This document shows positions 7,935 through 16,272 of a DNA stretch of 52,335 bases, one piece after another. Made by a program: the position numbers and the translations under genes. This stretch comes from Acetobacter sp. (GTDB lineage Bacteria; Pseudomonadota; Alphaproteobacteria; Acetobacterales; Acetobacteraceae), in NCBI GenBank assembly GCA_012517935.1, contig JAAYUA010000077.1, forward strand, positions 1-52,335, written 5' to 3'. Within the stretch, counting starts at the first letter, position 1. Each line of letters begins with the position of its first letter. A model generated the notes under the pieces. The model saw only the letters and a list, made by a program, of their open reading frames with translations. It was not told the origin of the DNA and ran no database searches.

Positions 7935-8705
7935 ATGGAAACCAAAAGAGCCGCCCGTCTGCACAAGATTCGTCAGGCGCTCATTGATCGTGAAACAGTC
8001 CATCTGCGCACCATGGCAGGCGAACTCGGCGTATCAGAAATGACATTGCGGCGTGATCTGGCGGACGCCGCTGACGATCTGATGCTGCTTGGCGGCTATA
8101 TCACCAGCAGACATGAGACGCCGACCTATTACGTTCCGGACCAGTCCGGGCAACAGATGCCTGAAAAGCACAAGATTGCCCGGATCGCAGCGGGCTTTGT
8201 GCAGGCTGGAGACACTGTTTTCTTTGACTGCGGCACCACCACTCCAATGGTTGCAGATGCCATCCCCGATGATCTGCCCTTCACGGCCATATGCAATTCA
8301 CTCAATGTTCTAATGACATTGCAGAAAAAGCAGGAATGCTCCGTCATCCTGTGTGGTGGCAGACTCCATCGACGGAATCTGGTCTTTGAAAACGGCCGCG
8401 CCTCCGATGTCCTGAATGGACTGAGAATCTCCCGCGCTTTTCTGTCTGCGGCGGGAATCGATATACAATGCGGTATTACATGCTTTCGACCCGAAGAAGT
8501 GCACGTCAAACAGCAGGTGATCGCTCAGTCAAAACATCGCTTTCTTCTCGCTGATCATACAAAATTCGATGTGGTTCGTCCTGCCCACTTTGCTGATCTG
8601 AATGATTTTCAGGTCATTATCAGTGACCAGGAGCCTTCAGCACAATATCGGGAAATGGTTGAGATGGGAGGCGGACAATTTCTGGTCGCCACTTCCGAAA
8701 AATAA
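7935..8705 (+). CDS. DeoR/GlpR family transcriptional regulator, 256 aa
   Basis: The N-terminal winged helix-turn-helix (residues 1-60, with LRTMAGELGVSEMTLRRDL) is typical of DeoR regulators. The effector half (from about 75) has the sugar-phosphate isomerase-like fold of the family: DTVFFDCGTTTPMVADAIP, CNSLNVLMTL, VILCGGRLHRRNLVFENG and LLADHTKFDV. These proteins repress sugar or nucleoside genes and respond to phosphorylated sugars. The gene has no metabolic neighbour: it is followed by 654 nt without genes. ATG at 7935 has GGGAG 10 nt upstream. The ligand cannot be deduced. Confidence 0.88.
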   Translation: METKRAARLHKIRQALIDRETVHLRTMAGELGVSEMTLRRDLADAADDLMLLGGYITSRHETPTYYVPDQSGQQMPEKHKIARIAAGFVQAGDTVFFDCGTTTPMVADAIPDDLPFTAICNSLNVLMTLQKKQECSVILCGGRLHRRNLVFENGRASDVLNGLRISRAFLSAAGIDIQCGITCFRPEEVHVKQQVIAQSKHRFLLADHTKFDVVRPAHFADLNDFQVIISDQEPSAQYREMVEMGGGQFLVATSEK

Positions 8706-9359
8706 ACCTATTCCTACAGGAGTTATTGTCGATATTTTATATTTTCGTTGGTGAAAAGCAGGTTTTATCCTGCCGAATTTACTTTCTAGAAAATTGTACT
8801 TTATATATAAATAACAAAAAAAATAAGTCTCATATGCCATTTTTGTGCAAAATTATCAAAAATAGAACAATAAATACGAAACATTTCTAATTTTCTTTTG
8901 AATTATTCTCATTTTATTATTTATACATGTAAAAAATGACAAATTAATCATTTATCTATTTTTGAGAATATTTTCATCAAATCAGGAAAATCATCCCAAC
9001 AAGGAAATAGCGATCAGCGCTCATTTCATTGCGAAATTGAAACATGAAGTCGCAATCTCACATAAACGAGCGCTGATTCGAAAAATATTATGGTCGATTC
9101 CGGGTTGTGTCCCGGATGTTTGTTGTTGTCTGTGACTATAATAACATTTGGTGTGACCATTCAAGCTAAAAAATATCACCTGATAAATTTTTCTCACGAA
9201 CACTCACACGAAGTGTTTTGAAAATAACAATTTTCGCCAAATGCCCACCAAAATGCTGCCGCGATAGCTATCCCGCCGGACGCGTGTTAAGGACGCGGCT
9301 CATGATCTCAGCAGATTCCTGTTCTGTCTCCTCCGATAACGTGGCTGGAGTGATGCCTC
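8706..9359. other. AT-rich gene-free stretch before pyrB
   Basis: About 650 nt are clearly richer in A+T than the flanks, especially 8780-9000, and have no believable gene on either strand. A weak hairpin (GCAGG 8758-8762 with CCTGC 8769-8773) may end the DeoR transcript. The stretch holds the nested inverted repeat described separately. The last 150 nt are again GC-rich and presumably hold the pyrB promoter, which I could not place. Confidence 0.6.
9013..9131 (+). other. Nested inverted repeats followed by a terminator-like hairpin; candidate structured RNA
   Basis: The outer stem pairs ATCAGCGCTC (9013-9022) with GAGCGCTGAT (9068-9077), 10 bp perfect. Inside it ATTGCGA (9028-9034) pairs with TCGCAAT (9050-9056), 7 bp perfect. 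About 20 nt further a GC hairpin TCCGGG/CCCGGA (9099-9104, 9111-9116) is followed by a T-rich run (9117-9129). Together this looks like a small RNA with its own terminator on the plus strand, or a pyrB leader element. No promoter was placed and no family is recognised. Confidence 0.35.
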
Positions 9360-10343
9360 ATGTCTGAACACAAGCTCCCACAGACATCAGCCGGTTCAAG
9401 CGATGACAGTCTCTTTTTCCCGATGCGAACCCGACATCTTCTCGGCATTCAGGGAATGCACCGCAGTCAGATCGAACCCATTCTGGATCTGGCCGAATCC
9501 TATATCCTGATGAACCGGTCGAGGAAGACACCGCGCGACCTGCTTCGCGGACGGACACTCATCAATCTTTTCTTCGAAGACAGCACACGCACACGCACCT
9601 CCTTTGAACTGGCTGCAAAGCGTCTTGGCGCCGACGTCATCAACATGTCAGTCGCCCAGTCATCGGTGAACAAAGGTGAAACGCTGCTGGATACAGCCGC
9701 GACACTGAATGCCATGCGTGCCGATCTGCTTGTCGTCCGCCATGGACAATCAGGCGCGCCAGCCCTGCTGGCCCAAAAGGTTGATGCTTCTGTCATCAAC
9801 GCTGGCGATGGCACGCATGAGCACCCGACACAGGCTTTGCTGGATGCACTGACCATCCGCCGGCATTTCGGAAGAATCGAAGGACTGACCGTTGCGATCT
9901 GTGGAGATGTCTCACACTCCCGCGTGGCGCGCTCCAATATCCATCTGCTCACATCAATGGCCTGCCGCGTCAGGGTCATCGGACCACCAACATTGGTGCC
10001 TGGTGCAATTTCGGCTCTCGGCGTTGAGGTTTTCCATTCCATGGAAGAAGGCCTGCGCGATGTTGACGTCCTGATGATGCTCCGCCTTCAGAAGGAGCGG
10101 ATGTCGGCAGGTCAGGTCCCCAGTGCGCGGGAATATTTCCGGTTTTTCGGCCTGGATCAGAGACGGCTCGCCTTGGCGAAGCCGAGTGCCCTTGTGATGC
10201 ATCCCGGACCAATGAATCGCGGAGTTGAAATTGACAGCCTGGTGGCCGATTCAGACCAAAGCGCCATTCAGGAGCAGGTCGAAACTGGTGTCGCCATACG
10301 CATGGCAGTCCTCGACCGACTGACCCGTGCCAGCCACACCTGA
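9360..10343 (+). CDS. pyrB: Aspartate carbamoyltransferase, catalytic subunit
   Basis: PyrB joins carbamoyl phosphate and aspartate, the second step of pyrimidine synthesis. The carbamoyl-phosphate loop [13 protein letters not shown] lies at residues 71-83, followed by [12 protein letters not shown] with the conserved Lys of the 80s loop, the HPTQALLD helix, [12 protein letters not shown], and the closing [10 protein letters not shown]. Length 327 is usual. The next gene (25 nt downstream) is a dihydroorotase homologue without catalytic histidines, which indicates the class of ATCase that assembles with such a partner. No pyrI regulatory chain is nearby. Confidence 0.96.
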   Translation: MSEHKLPQTSAGSSDDSLFFPMRTRHLLGIQGMHRSQIEPILDLAESYILMNRSRKTPRDLLRGRTLINLFFEDSTRTRTSFELAAKRLGADVINMSVAQSSVNKGETLLDTAATLNAMRADLLVVRHGQSGAPALLAQKVDASVINAGDGTHEHPTQALLDALTIRRHFGRIEGLTVAICGDVSHSRVARSNIHLLTSMACRVRVIGPPTLVPGAISALGVEVFHSMEEGLRDVDVLMMLRLQKERMSAGQVPSAREYFRFFGLDQRRLALAKPSALVMHPGPMNRGVEIDSLVADSDQSAIQEQVETGVAIRMAVLDRLTRASHT

Positions 10344-10368
10344 CGCCCGGAACCGGAATAACGCCCCC

Positions 10369-11658
10369 ATGACCGCTCTCGTTTTTGAAAATGTCCGTCT
10401 GATCGACCCGGCTTCCGGTCTTGATGCCCCCGGCAGGCTTCTCACGGAAAACGGCCGCATATCAGGAATCGACAAAGCCGGCACCGAAGGAATTCCCGAA
10501 AACGCCACCATTATCGACGGTAAAGGCGCCATTCTCTGTCCCGGCCTGATCGATATGCGTGTCGAAATCGGGGAGCCCGGTCACGAATATCGTGAAACCG
10601 TCAATTCAGCGTCCCGCGCCGCTTTTGCTGGAGGTGTCACCAGCGTTGCCGTTCTGCCGACAGGCACGCCGCCGATTGATGACCCCGCCATGATTCGCCT
10701 GCTGCGTTCCCGCGGTGGCGATCCTGATGCCGTAACACTCCATCCCTATGGCGCGATCACCAAGGGATGTTCAGGCGAAGCCCTTGCCGAGATCGGGCTT
10801 CTTGCTGAAGCCGGTGCCGTTGCTTTTACGGATGGTAACCGCGCCATCGGCCCAACACGTCTGATGCGACAGGCTTTGACCTATGCCCGCGCATTTGACG
10901 CTATGATCGTGCAGCACCCGGAAGACCCCTCACTGGCTGGTGCGGGCTGCGCAACAGATGGTGAACTGGCCATTCGCCTCGGCCTTCCGGGGATTCCAAC
11001 AGCCGCCGAGGCCATCATGATCGCCCGTGACATCCGTCTTGCAGAGCTGACAAAAGGACGCCTGCACTTCGGTCATGTCTCAACGGGTGAAGGTTTATCG
11101 TTGATCCGAGCTGCAAAAGAACGCGGTCTTGCCATTACATGCGACACTGCCCCGCATTATTTCGACCTGAACGAAAATGCGATCGGTGATTTCCGCACCT
11201 ATGCAAAATTCTCTCCTCCTCTGCGCTCCGAATCAGATCGACAGGCGGTGTGCGCGGCTCTGGCGGACGGCACCATCGACGCCATCGCTTCTGACCACAC
11301 ACCGCGCGACGCAGATGACAAACGCCTGCCTTTCGCTCAGGCTGCTGCTGGTGGAACAGGGCTCTGCACACTTCTCGCAGTCACACTGACCCGCGTTCAT
11401 GATGGCACCCTGACACTGCCAGAGGCTCTGGCATTGCTGACCAGCCGTCCGGCAGAATTGCTCAAGCTTGAAAGCGGCACTCTTGCGACGGGTGCCCGGG
11501 CCGATCTCTGCATGTTCGACCCCGAGCGCATCTGGCAGGTGCGGGCAGGTGAACTGCCGGGCCGCTCCCAGAACACCCCCTTTGACGGACGTGCACTGGA
11601 AGGTCGCGTTCTGGGAACATGGAAAGCAGGCATCCAGGTCTTCGGAGCCGCCGCATGA
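10369..11658 (+). CDS. pyrX: Dihydroorotase-like protein without the metal-binding HxH (PyrX/PyrC' type)
   Basis: The protein has the amidohydrolase layout of dihydroorotases in all 429 residues: PGLIDMRVEIGEPG at 58-71, HFGHVSTGEG at 233-242 and AIASDHTPRD at 305-314. In active enzymes the first block reads D-x-H-x-H-x-R-E-P-G. Here these positions are R64, E66 and G68, so the two zinc histidines and the substrate arginine are absent. Homologues of this kind, such as PyrC' of Pseudomonas, lack activity and hold the PyrB assembly together; that role is inferred here from sequence and adjacency. A functional dihydroorotase should exist elsewhere in the genome. ATG at 10369 is chosen because the first domain strand (ALVFENVRLIDP) starts there. 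The stop overlaps the plsY start. Confidence 0.88.
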   Translation: MTALVFENVRLIDPASGLDAPGRLLTENGRISGIDKAGTEGIPENATIIDGKGAILCPGLIDMRVEIGEPGHEYRETVNSASRAAFAGGVTSVAVLPTGTPPIDDPAMIRLLRSRGGDPDAVTLHPYGAITKGCSGEALAEIGLLAEAGAVAFTDGNRAIGPTRLMRQALTYARAFDAMIVQHPEDPSLAGAGCATDGELAIRLGLPGIPTAAEAIMIARDIRLAELTKGRLHFGHVSTGEGLSLIRAAKERGLAITCDTAPHYFDLNENAIGDFRTYAKFSPPLRSESDRQAVCAALADGTIDAIASDHTPRDADDKRLPFAQAAAGGTGLCTLLAVTLTRVHDGTLTLPEALALLTSRPAELLKLESGTLATGARADLCMFDPERIWQVRAGELPGRSQNTPFDGRALEGRVLGTWKAGIQVFGAAA

Positions 11659-12293
11659 TCACCATTCATGTTCCGGAATACGCGGTGAAGCTTCTTCTTG
11701 CGATCGCGTTCCTCTCCTATCTGATTGGCAGCATTCCCTTCGGGCTTCTGCTTACTGCGCTGACCGGAGAGGGAGATATCCGCAAGATCGGTTCCGGTAA
11801 TATCGGAGCCACGAATGTCCTCCGCACAGGACGGAAAGATCTTGCCGCCGCAACACTCGCTCTGGATGCTCTCAAAGGGGCTCTGGCCATAGCCATTGCC
11901 TTTGTCTTCACGCCTCCGGACTTTGCAGACAGAGCCACATCCATCGCCGCAATAGCCGCCGTCGCAGGGCACTGCTTCCCTCTCTGGCTGGGCTTCAAAG
12001 GCGGCAAGGGCGTCGCCACAGGTCTTGGTGCCATTCTCGCCCTGTCACCGCTGACAGGGGTTGCCGGATGCGTCATCTGGCTGGCAGGCGCGAAACTGAC
12101 CAGAATTTCCTCCGCAGGAGCTCTTCTGGCGTTTCTTCTGATGCCTTTCATCCTGCTGGCGCAGCACCATTTTTCATTTTCCGAATCGGCCAAACCGCTC
12201 GCCGTACTGATGATTTCGATACTGATCATCAGCCGTCATCACACCAATATTTCCCGGATTCTCAGCGGTTCAGAACCACGAATCGGTCAATAA
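11655..12293 (+). CDS. plsY: Acyl-phosphate:glycerol-3-phosphate acyltransferase
   Basis: PlsY moves the acyl group of acyl-phosphate to glycerol-3-phosphate, the first step in making phosphatidic acid, in the cytoplasmic membrane. It has the typical five to six hydrophobic helices and the three cytoplasmic motifs: LIGSIPFGLLL and GSGNIGATNVLRTGRKD (motif 1), GHCFPLWLGFKGGKGVATGLG (motif 2; given without its flanks), and SRHHTNISRIL near the end. Length is 212 residues. The start ATG overlaps the TGA of pyrX as ATGA, so translation is probably coupled. Confidence 0.95.
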   Translation: MITIHVPEYAVKLLLAIAFLSYLIGSIPFGLLLTALTGEGDIRKIGSGNIGATNVLRTGRKDLAAATLALDALKGALAIAIAFVFTPPDFADRATSIAAIAAVAGHCFPLWLGFKGGKGVATGLGAILALSPLTGVAGCVIWLAGAKLTRISSAGALLAFLLMPFILLAQHHFSFSESAKPLAVLMISILIISRHHTNISRILSGSEPRIGQ

Positions 12294-12337
12294 TACCCGT
12301 CGCTCATGATCTGCCCGACTTTCCGGAGAAAATCCCT

Positions 12338-13435
12338 ATGAATCCGGCCCTGACCGACCAGCTCCGTCTGGCCCGGACCGAAAGAATCGGTCCCGTCAGC
12401 TGGCGACGACTGGTCGCGGAATATGGCGATGCTGCCACCGCTCTCTCCGCACTTCCTGAAAAAGCCAGACGAGCGGGCAGCAAACAGACGCTCGAAATCC
12501 CGACACAGGCAGCCATAGAAGACGAGATTGCCAGTGTCCGCGCCCATGGAGGGCGTCTCATCACACTGACAGATGCGGCCTATCCAGCGCTTCTGGCGGA
12601 GCTTCCCGACTCTCCACCGGTTTTGACCGTTCTGGGAGATTTGAATCTTCTGATCAGCAACAATGTCGCAATCGTCGGAGCCCGCAACGCCTCCGCCGCA
12701 GGCATGCGCATGGCGGAAAGCCTAGCTACCGAACTGGCCAATGCCGGATATACTGTCACATCGGGACTTGCTCGCGGTGTTGATGGCGCGGCCCACCGTG
12801 GCGCCATGTTCAATGGTCGCACCATCGCCGCAATCGCAGGGGGCATAGATGTGATCTATCCGCCCGAACATGCCGGATTACAGGAAGAAATCGCCCGTCT
12901 TGGAGCGATCGTGACCGAAGCCCCCTTCGGCACACGTCCTCAGGCCAGACATTTCCCACGCAGGAATCGTCTGATTGCCGGTTTGTCTCTCGGTTGTGTT
13001 GTCATCGAAGCCGCCGCTCATTCCGGCAGTCTGATAACAGCCGAACTCGCGGATCGTTACAGCCGAACCGTTCTCGCCGTGCCCGGCTCACCACTTGATC
13101 CACGCAATACCGGAAGTAACGGACTTCTGAAAAATGGCGCTGTTCTGGTCGAAAATGCAACAGACGTCATTCAGGGACTCTCCCGGAAAACCATAACGAA
13201 TGGTTTTTCTGAACCTGCCGCAACATGGGGTGAAAACGGGCAATCCGATACGGTTTCCGCCAATGTTGCGCGTGAAACACTGATTTCCCTGCTCTCCTTT
13301 ACGCCGACATCTGTTGACGACCTGACGCGGCGCTGCCACTTCTCGACACAAGTGGTCCTGACCGCGCTGACGGAACTGGAACTCGCCGGTCTGGCAGAAA
13401 TCCTGCCTGGCGGTGGCGCTGTTCTCCTTCCCTAA
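12338..13435 (+). CDS. dprA: DNA-processing protein DprA
   Basis: DprA loads RecA on single-stranded DNA entering during transformation. Residues 1-60 resemble the N-terminal helical domain (LRLARTERIGPVSWRRLV). The Rossmann-like core follows: VAIVGARNASAAGMRMAE, TSGLARGVDGAAHRGA, AGGIDVIYPPEHAGL, FPRRNRLIAGLS and EAAAHSGSLITAELA. The C-terminal winged-helix DML1-type domain is at about 300-365 (SVDDLTRRCHFSTQVVLTAL). Length 365 is normal. ATG at 12338 has GGAG 9 nt upstream. It lies 44 nt after plsY and 93 nt before topA in a co-directional run. Confidence 0.94.
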   Translation: MNPALTDQLRLARTERIGPVSWRRLVAEYGDAATALSALPEKARRAGSKQTLEIPTQAAIEDEIASVRAHGGRLITLTDAAYPALLAELPDSPPVLTVLGDLNLLISNNVAIVGARNASAAGMRMAESLATELANAGYTVTSGLARGVDGAAHRGAMFNGRTIAAIAGGIDVIYPPEHAGLQEEIARLGAIVTEAPFGTRPQARHFPRRNRLIAGLSLGCVVIEAAAHSGSLITAELADRYSRTVLAVPGSPLDPRNTGSNGLLKNGAVLVENATDVIQGLSRKTITNGFSEPAATWGENGQSDTVSANVARETLISLLSFTPTSVDDLTRRCHFSTQVVLTALTELELAGLAEILPGGGAVLLP

Positions 13436-13528
13436 GGCCTGGTCCGCTCCTGAAGCATGCCCTGCGGCAGAGATCGGACCATACACAGGACGAGAGGAAC
13501 GGCCGGCTTTCCCCGGCCCGGAGTGCGT

Positions 13529-16237
13529 ATGACTGACGTGGTCGTGGTCGAATCGCCTGCCAAGGCGAAAACTATCAATAAGTATCTCGGCTCCGGATAT
13601 ACGGTGCTGGCCTCCTTCGGCCATGTCCGTGATCTGCCGCCAAAAGACGGATCGGTGCGCCCTGAGGAGAATTTCTCCATGGACTGGGCCGCCGATGAAC
13701 GCGGCCGCAAACAAGTCAGCGCCATCGCCAAAGCCCTGAAGGGCGCAAAAAACCTCTATCTCGCCACCGACCCGGATCGTGAGGGAGAAGCCATTTCGTG
13801 GCATGTCCGTGCGATGCTGGAAGAACAGAAGGCGTTGAAAAACGTCGAGGTTCATCGCGTCACCTTCAACGAAATCACCCGTTCCGCCATCCGCACGGCA
13901 ATGAAACATCCGCGTGACCTCGATCGTCCGCTGATTGATGCCTATCTTGCGCGCCGCGCTCTGGACTATCTCGTCGGGTTCACACTTTCCCCCGTTCTGT
14001 GGCGGAAGCTCCCGGGGTCACGAAGCGCCGGACGTGTGCAATCAGTCGCCCTGCGCCTGATCTGCGAGCGTGAAGCCGAAATCGAAGTCTTCAAGTCACG
14101 CGAATACTGGACAGTTTCAGCAGGCCTCAACACACCCGCCGGAGCGCCATTTACAGCGCGCCTGACACATCTGAACGGCAAGAAACTCGAACAATTCGAT
14201 CTTTCCTCCGAAGCGGAAGCCGCTGCGGCAAAAGCCACGGTCGAAAGCGGCAGCTTCAGCGTTCGCTCTGTTGAGCGCCGCAAAGTCCGTCGCAACCCGC
14301 CACCACCATTCATCACTTCGACCCTGCAACAGGAAGCCTCCCGCAAGCTGGGCATGAGCGCTCAGGTCACGATGCGTACGGCCCAGCAGCTTTATGAAGG
14401 GATCGAGATGGGCGGAGAGACCACAGGTCTCATCACCTATATGCGAACCGATGGTGTCACGATGGCAATGGAAGCCATCACATCGATACGGGCGCATATT
14501 GGTGAATCTTTTGGTGGGAAATATGTTCCCGACCAGCCGCGTGTTTACACGGCCAAAGCAAAAAACGCGCAGGAAGCCCACGAAGCCATCCGCCCCACGG
14601 ATGTCGTGCACACGCCCGAAAGCGTTGCCCGCTATCTCAGCGATGACCAGCGCCGTCTGTATGAACTGATCTGGAAACGCGCTGTCGCCTGTCAGATGCA
14701 ATCCGCCGAACTGGATCAGGTCGCGGTGGATATTGCTGATACATCGGCAAAGACCATCCTGCGCGCCAATGGTTCCATCATCTCTTTCGACGGCTTCCTC
14801 CGTCTCTACAGCGAAGGCCGGGACGAAAACGACAAAAATGCGGACGATGAAAACCGCATGCTGCCGCCGATGACCGAACGCGATCCGTTGAAAACGGCAG
14901 AGGTCGCGACAGAACAACACTTCACCCAGCCACCGCCGCGATTCACCGAAGCTTCTCTTGTGCGGAAGATGGAAGAAATCGGCATCGGTCGTCCTTCGAC
15001 TTACGCCTCCATTCTTACAGTTCTGCGTGACCGCAACTATGTCCGACTGGAAAGTCGCCGCTTCATTCCGGAAGACCGCGGAAGGCTCGTTACCGCCTTT
15101 CTGGTCTCCTTCTTCGAACGTTATGTCGACACGCAGTTTACCGCGAATCTTGAGGAGCAACTCGACGAGGTTTCCGATGGACGCGTGGACTGGCGTGCCG
15201 TCATGCAGTCATTCTGGGAAGCCTTCTCGGCCGCCGTCGCGGAAACCAAGGAACTGACCATCACCGATGTGATCGATGCTCTCGATCGCGATCTTGGTCC
15301 GCATTTCTTCCCGGTTCCCGCAGATGGAAGCGATCCCCGCGTATGCACCGCCTGCTCGACCGGACGACTTGGCCTGAAGCTGGGGAAATACGGCGCTTTC
15401 ATCGGCTGTTCGAACTATCCGACCTGCCAATACACACGCCGCCTTGCGATTGATGCAGGCGAAGGTGATGGCGGTGAAGCCCTGAAGGACGGTCCCCGCG
15501 TTCTGGGTAACGATCCGGAAACGGGAGAGGAAATCACACTCCGCCGCGGGCCTTGGGGGCTTTACGTCCAGCAGGGAGAACCAGATCCGGAAGATAAAAA
15601 GTCCAAACCGAAACGGGCTTCCCTTCCCCGCAATCTGAACGGCGAGTCCATCACTCTTGAACAGGCATCAGGTCTGCTGTCACTGCCGCGTCTGATCGGT
15701 CTGCATCCTGAAACAGGTGAAAAGATCACCGCAGCTTTGGGACGTTTCGGGCCTTATGTGAAAATGGGTGCGGTTTTCGGCTCGCTGGATAAAGACGATG
15801 ATGTTCTGACCGTGGGTCTGAACCGTGCGGTTGATGTTCTGGCGAAAAAACTGGCCTCCATCCGCAACATTGGCGCACATCCCAAGGATGCTGAACCCGT
15901 GATGGTCCGTAAGGGACGTTTCGGCCCCTATGTGCAGCATGGTCAGGTGGTTGCCACATTGCCGCGCGGCACCGACATGGATGCCGTGACGCTTGAGGAA
16001 GCGGTCGAGCTTCTCGTCGAAAAGGGAAAGCCTCTCAAGGCGAAAGGCAAAACCGCCAGCAAAACCACAAAAGCCAAGGCGGCGACCTCAGCAGAAAAAA
16101 CCGCACCAAAGAAAAAAGCAGCGCCAAAGAAAGCAGCTGCCAAAAGCACCAAGGAAGCAGGCGCAACGACAAAGGCGACTGCAACGAAGAAAACGACCAC
16201 CCGAAAGACTGCAGCCAAGAAAAGCGAGGCTGACTGA
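13529..16237 (+). CDS. topA: DNA topoisomerase I (type IA)
   Basis: TopA relaxes negative supercoils. The Toprim domain opens the protein (VVVVESPAKAKTINKYLG, later ATDPDREGEAISWH). The active-site tyrosine is Y304 in GLITYMRTDG. One four-cysteine zinc ribbon follows at about 604-628 (VCTACSTGRLGLKLG, then GCSNYPTCQ). After it come three Toprim-C type repeats (GPWGLYVQQGE, GRFGPYVKMG, GRFGPYVQHG). The last 70 residues are almost only Lys, Ala and Thr, like a histone H1 tail, and should bind DNA non-specifically. Length is 902. ATG at 13529 has GGAG 6 nt upstream. Confidence 0.96.
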   Translation: MTDVVVVESPAKAKTINKYLGSGYTVLASFGHVRDLPPKDGSVRPEENFSMDWAADERGRKQVSAIAKALKGAKNLYLATDPDREGEAISWHVRAMLEEQKALKNVEVHRVTFNEITRSAIRTAMKHPRDLDRPLIDAYLARRALDYLVGFTLSPVLWRKLPGSRSAGRVQSVALRLICEREAEIEVFKSREYWTVSAGLNTPAGAPFTARLTHLNGKKLEQFDLSSEAEAAAAKATVESGSFSVRSVERRKVRRNPPPPFITSTLQQEASRKLGMSAQVTMRTAQQLYEGIEMGGETTGLITYMRTDGVTMAMEAITSIRAHIGESFGGKYVPDQPRVYTAKAKNAQEAHEAIRPTDVVHTPESVARYLSDDQRRLYELIWKRAVACQMQSAELDQVAVDIADTSAKTILRANGSIISFDGFLRLYSEGRDENDKNADDENRMLPPMTERDPLKTAEVATEQHFTQPPPRFTEASLVRKMEEIGIGRPSTYASILTVLRDRNYVRLESRRFIPEDRGRLVTAFLVSFFERYVDTQFTANLEEQLDEVSDGRVDWRAVMQSFWEAFSAAVAETKELTITDVIDALDRDLGPHFFPVPADGSDPRVCTACSTGRLGLKLGKYGAFIGCSNYPTCQYTRRLAIDAGEGDGGEALKDGPRVLGNDPETGEEITLRRGPWGLYVQQGEPDPEDKKSKPKRASLPRNLNGESITLEQASGLLSLPRLIGLHPETGEKITAALGRFGPYVKMGAVFGSLDKDDDVLTVGLNRAVDVLAKKLASIRNIGAHPKDAEPVMVRKGRFGPYVQHGQVVATLPRGTDMDAVTLEEAVELLVEKGKPLKAKGKTASKTTKAKAATSAEKTAPKKKAAPKKAAAKSTKEAGATTKATATKKTTTRKTAAKKSEAD

Positions 16238-16272
16238 GCACGCCATCTTTCTGTTCGTCGTCCAGAGGCTGC

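Noticed and set aside
8637-8840. Minus-strand frame of 67 codons at the end of the DeoR gene
   Set aside because: It overlaps the conserved DeoR 3' end and an AT-rich tail; no ribosome site.
9021-9203. Minus-strand frame of 60 codons in the AT-rich stretch
   Set aside because: It runs through the inverted repeats and has no ribosome site or recognisable composition.
14117-15160. Long antisense frame of 347 codons inside topA
   Set aside because: It mirrors the strongly conserved topA frame; its composition (Phe, His and Arg rich) is typical of an antisense shadow in GC-rich DNA.
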